Assembly: GCA_002600635.1 (NCBI GenBank)
Contig: CP021372.1
Location: forward strand, 389,001-453,000
From: Rhizobium sp. ACO-34A
GTDB taxonomy: Bacteria > Pseudomonadota > Alphaproteobacteria > Rhizobiales > Rhizobiaceae
Direction of reading: 5' to 3'
DNA: 64,000 nt
Below the pieces are notes generated by a model, which did no database searches, was not told the DNA's origin, and worked only from the letters and a program-made list of their open reading frames with translations. A program made the position numbers and the translations under genes. Below, one piece after another: positions 63,149-64,000 of the stretch; positions within the stretch are counted from its first letter, which is position 1, and each line of letters begins with the position of its first letter.

Positions 63149-63186
63149 ATTGACTATATAGGGCATCAATTACATATGTAGTCAAT
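63149..63186. promoter_or_regulatory. ATTGACTA...TAGTCAAT inverted repeat before the cyclase gene
   Basis: Perfect 8-bp arms separated by 22 bases, with an inner palindrome TACATATGTA at 63171-63180. The repeat ends 18 bases before the cyclase start and covers the expected promoter. It is a candidate operator; the regulator would lie outside the window. Confidence 0.45.
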
Positions 63187-63204
63187 CTTGAATGGAGGAA
63201 TCGT

Positions 63205-64000
63205 ATGACAACCGTTGCTCAACGCACAACCGATCCATACTCAGCGCTAGAATTCGTCGAACTCAGCCATGAATGGGGGCACGGCGTTCCTTCAATGCCC
63301 GGTACCCCGGATGTGGTGATGTATCGTTCGGTCAAGCACGCCCAGCATGGCGTCATGGCTACGCGTCTAAAAATGGGAATGCATACCGGCACCCACATGA
63401 ACGCTCCGATCCATCTCGTGCAGCGCGGCATCGATATGGCTAACGTGCCGCTTGACCGTTTCTTCGGCAATGGGGTCATTCTGTCTATTCCGAAGGCACG
63501 GTGGGAGTTGATTGAACCGGTTGAGTTTGAGGCGGCGAGTCCCGCCATCCAAAGCGGCGATTTCGTCGTCGTTGTCACCGGATGGCATCACCGCTATTCG
63601 GACAGTCTCAAATATTTCGGCGAATCGCCCGGGTTGTCGGAAGCAGCCGCCGACTGGCTGGTCGCCAAGGGTATCAGCGTTTTCGCCATAGATACGCCGC
63701 AGGTTGATCATCCCCTGGCGACGTCACTCGGCGCCCATCGGGGCGGCCCGATCATGAACCGGCTTCCCGCCCATTTTCAGCAAGAGACCGGTCTCGAACC
63801 GGCCACCACCCATTCCAACTGGAATGGCGCGCACAAGAAGTTGCTCGCCGCGGGAATTCCTACGATCGAGCAGGTGGGCGGCGATGTCGACAGTGTCCTG
63901 GGACAACGCGCCACGTTCCACGCCGCGCCCTGGAAAGGACGGTCGCTTGACGCCTGCCCGGTGCGCTTCGTGGCCATCTTTGACCCGGCGGGAGAGAGCC
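63205..64000 (+). CDS. cyclase/kynurenine-formamidase-family metal hydrolase (runs off the end)
   Basis: ATG 63205 follows GGAGG; the frame is open to the window edge (265 codons seen). It belongs to the cyclase family (isatin hydrolase, kynurenine formamidase). ELSHEWGHGVPSMPGTPDVV is the opening, GMHTGTHMNAPIHLVQRGID the metal-site motif, and FAIDTPQVDHPLA the later conserved region. The motif is normally HxGTHxDxPxH; here Asn66 replaces the Asp between His64 and His70. The family hydrolyses amides or lactams, often in aromatic or tryptophan catabolism. Its 3' end lies beyond 64000. Confidence 0.82.
   Translation, partial: MTTVAQRTTDPYSALEFVELSHEWGHGVPSMPGTPDVVMYRSVKHAQHGVMATRLKMGMHTGTHMNAPIHLVQRGIDMANVPLDRFFGNGVILSIPKARWELIEPVEFEAASPAIQSGDFVVVVTGWHHRYSDSLKYFGESPGLSEAAADWLVAKGISVFAIDTPQVDHPLATSLGAHRGGPIMNRLPAHFQQETGLEPATTHSNWNGAHKKLLAAGIPTIEQVGGDVDSVLGQRATFHAAPWKGRSLDACPVRFVAIFDPAGES

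Noticed and set aside
1..64000. CRISPR arrays, tRNA or rRNA genes
   Set aside because: No regularly spaced repeats and no tRNA/rRNA-like conserved sequences were seen while reading; a covariance-model scan would settle it.

Overview
The window reads like a GC-rich Hyphomicrobiales (rhizobial-type) genome or large replicon, judging from the families present: PmtA-like methyltransferase, Spy/CpxP-like LTXXQ protein, several Liv-type ABC importers, rhizobial-style IclR/LysR catabolic clusters, and IS110/IS3/IS21/IS630 debris. Species cannot be fixed from the sequence alone. Much of it looks accessory: catabolic operons, efflux systems and degraded mobile elements.

0-6.1 kb: an envelope-stress-like island. 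A sensor kinase, a 45-residue membrane protein, a four-EF-hand secreted protein, a small lipoprotein, a Spy-like periplasmic protein and an OmpR-type response regulator lie together, followed by a DedA-family and a PmtA-like gene. 6.3-7.9 kb encodes a methyltransferase with a probable regulatory domain. 7.9-10.1 kb is a scrapyard: IS630 and serine-recombinase 3' remnants fused together, a frameshifted IS110 transposase, and the C-terminal half of a shikimate dehydrogenase.

10.2-27.2 kb: a complete rutABCDEF set (uracil ring opening) with an alpha-ketoglutarate-semialdehyde-type dehydrogenase at its end. It is divergent from an NMT1/SsuA-type ABC importer whose operon continues with an FAD oxidoreductase, a class III CoA-transferase, an enoyl-CoA hydratase, a LysR regulator and an amidohydrolase. 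A convergent ferredoxin-SDR-DapA-like operon closes the region. The same 15-bp TTGCC-N5-GGCAA palindrome (LysR T-N11-A type) occurs twice between rutA and the importer and once before the ferredoxin gene, so the three operons may form one regulon. rutG and rutR are absent from the window.

27.4-44.5 kb: an aromatic-type catabolic island with a benzyl-alcohol-type dehydrogenase, two Liv-type ABC importers, an extradiol dioxygenase, an FAH-family hydrolase, an MhpA-like hydroxylase, an IclR regulator and a benzaldehyde-type dehydrogenase. An IS3 element has removed both ATPase genes of the first importer, leaving about 25 codons of livG; the second importer is intact. TATC-N7-GATA palindromes recur before several of these genes. 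44.6-46.7 kb holds an IclR regulator divergent from a Bcr/CflA-type MFS exporter.

47-61.9 kb: a decayed ABC exporter pair, then an RND efflux operon (adaptor, pump, outer-membrane factor) divergent from a two-component system that continues into an HlyD-ABC-permease export operon and a 58-residue membrane protein. Three GTTAAG repeats sit in the divergent promoter. 62.2-62.9 kb is an IS21 istA remnant, and a cyclase-family hydrolase runs off the right end.
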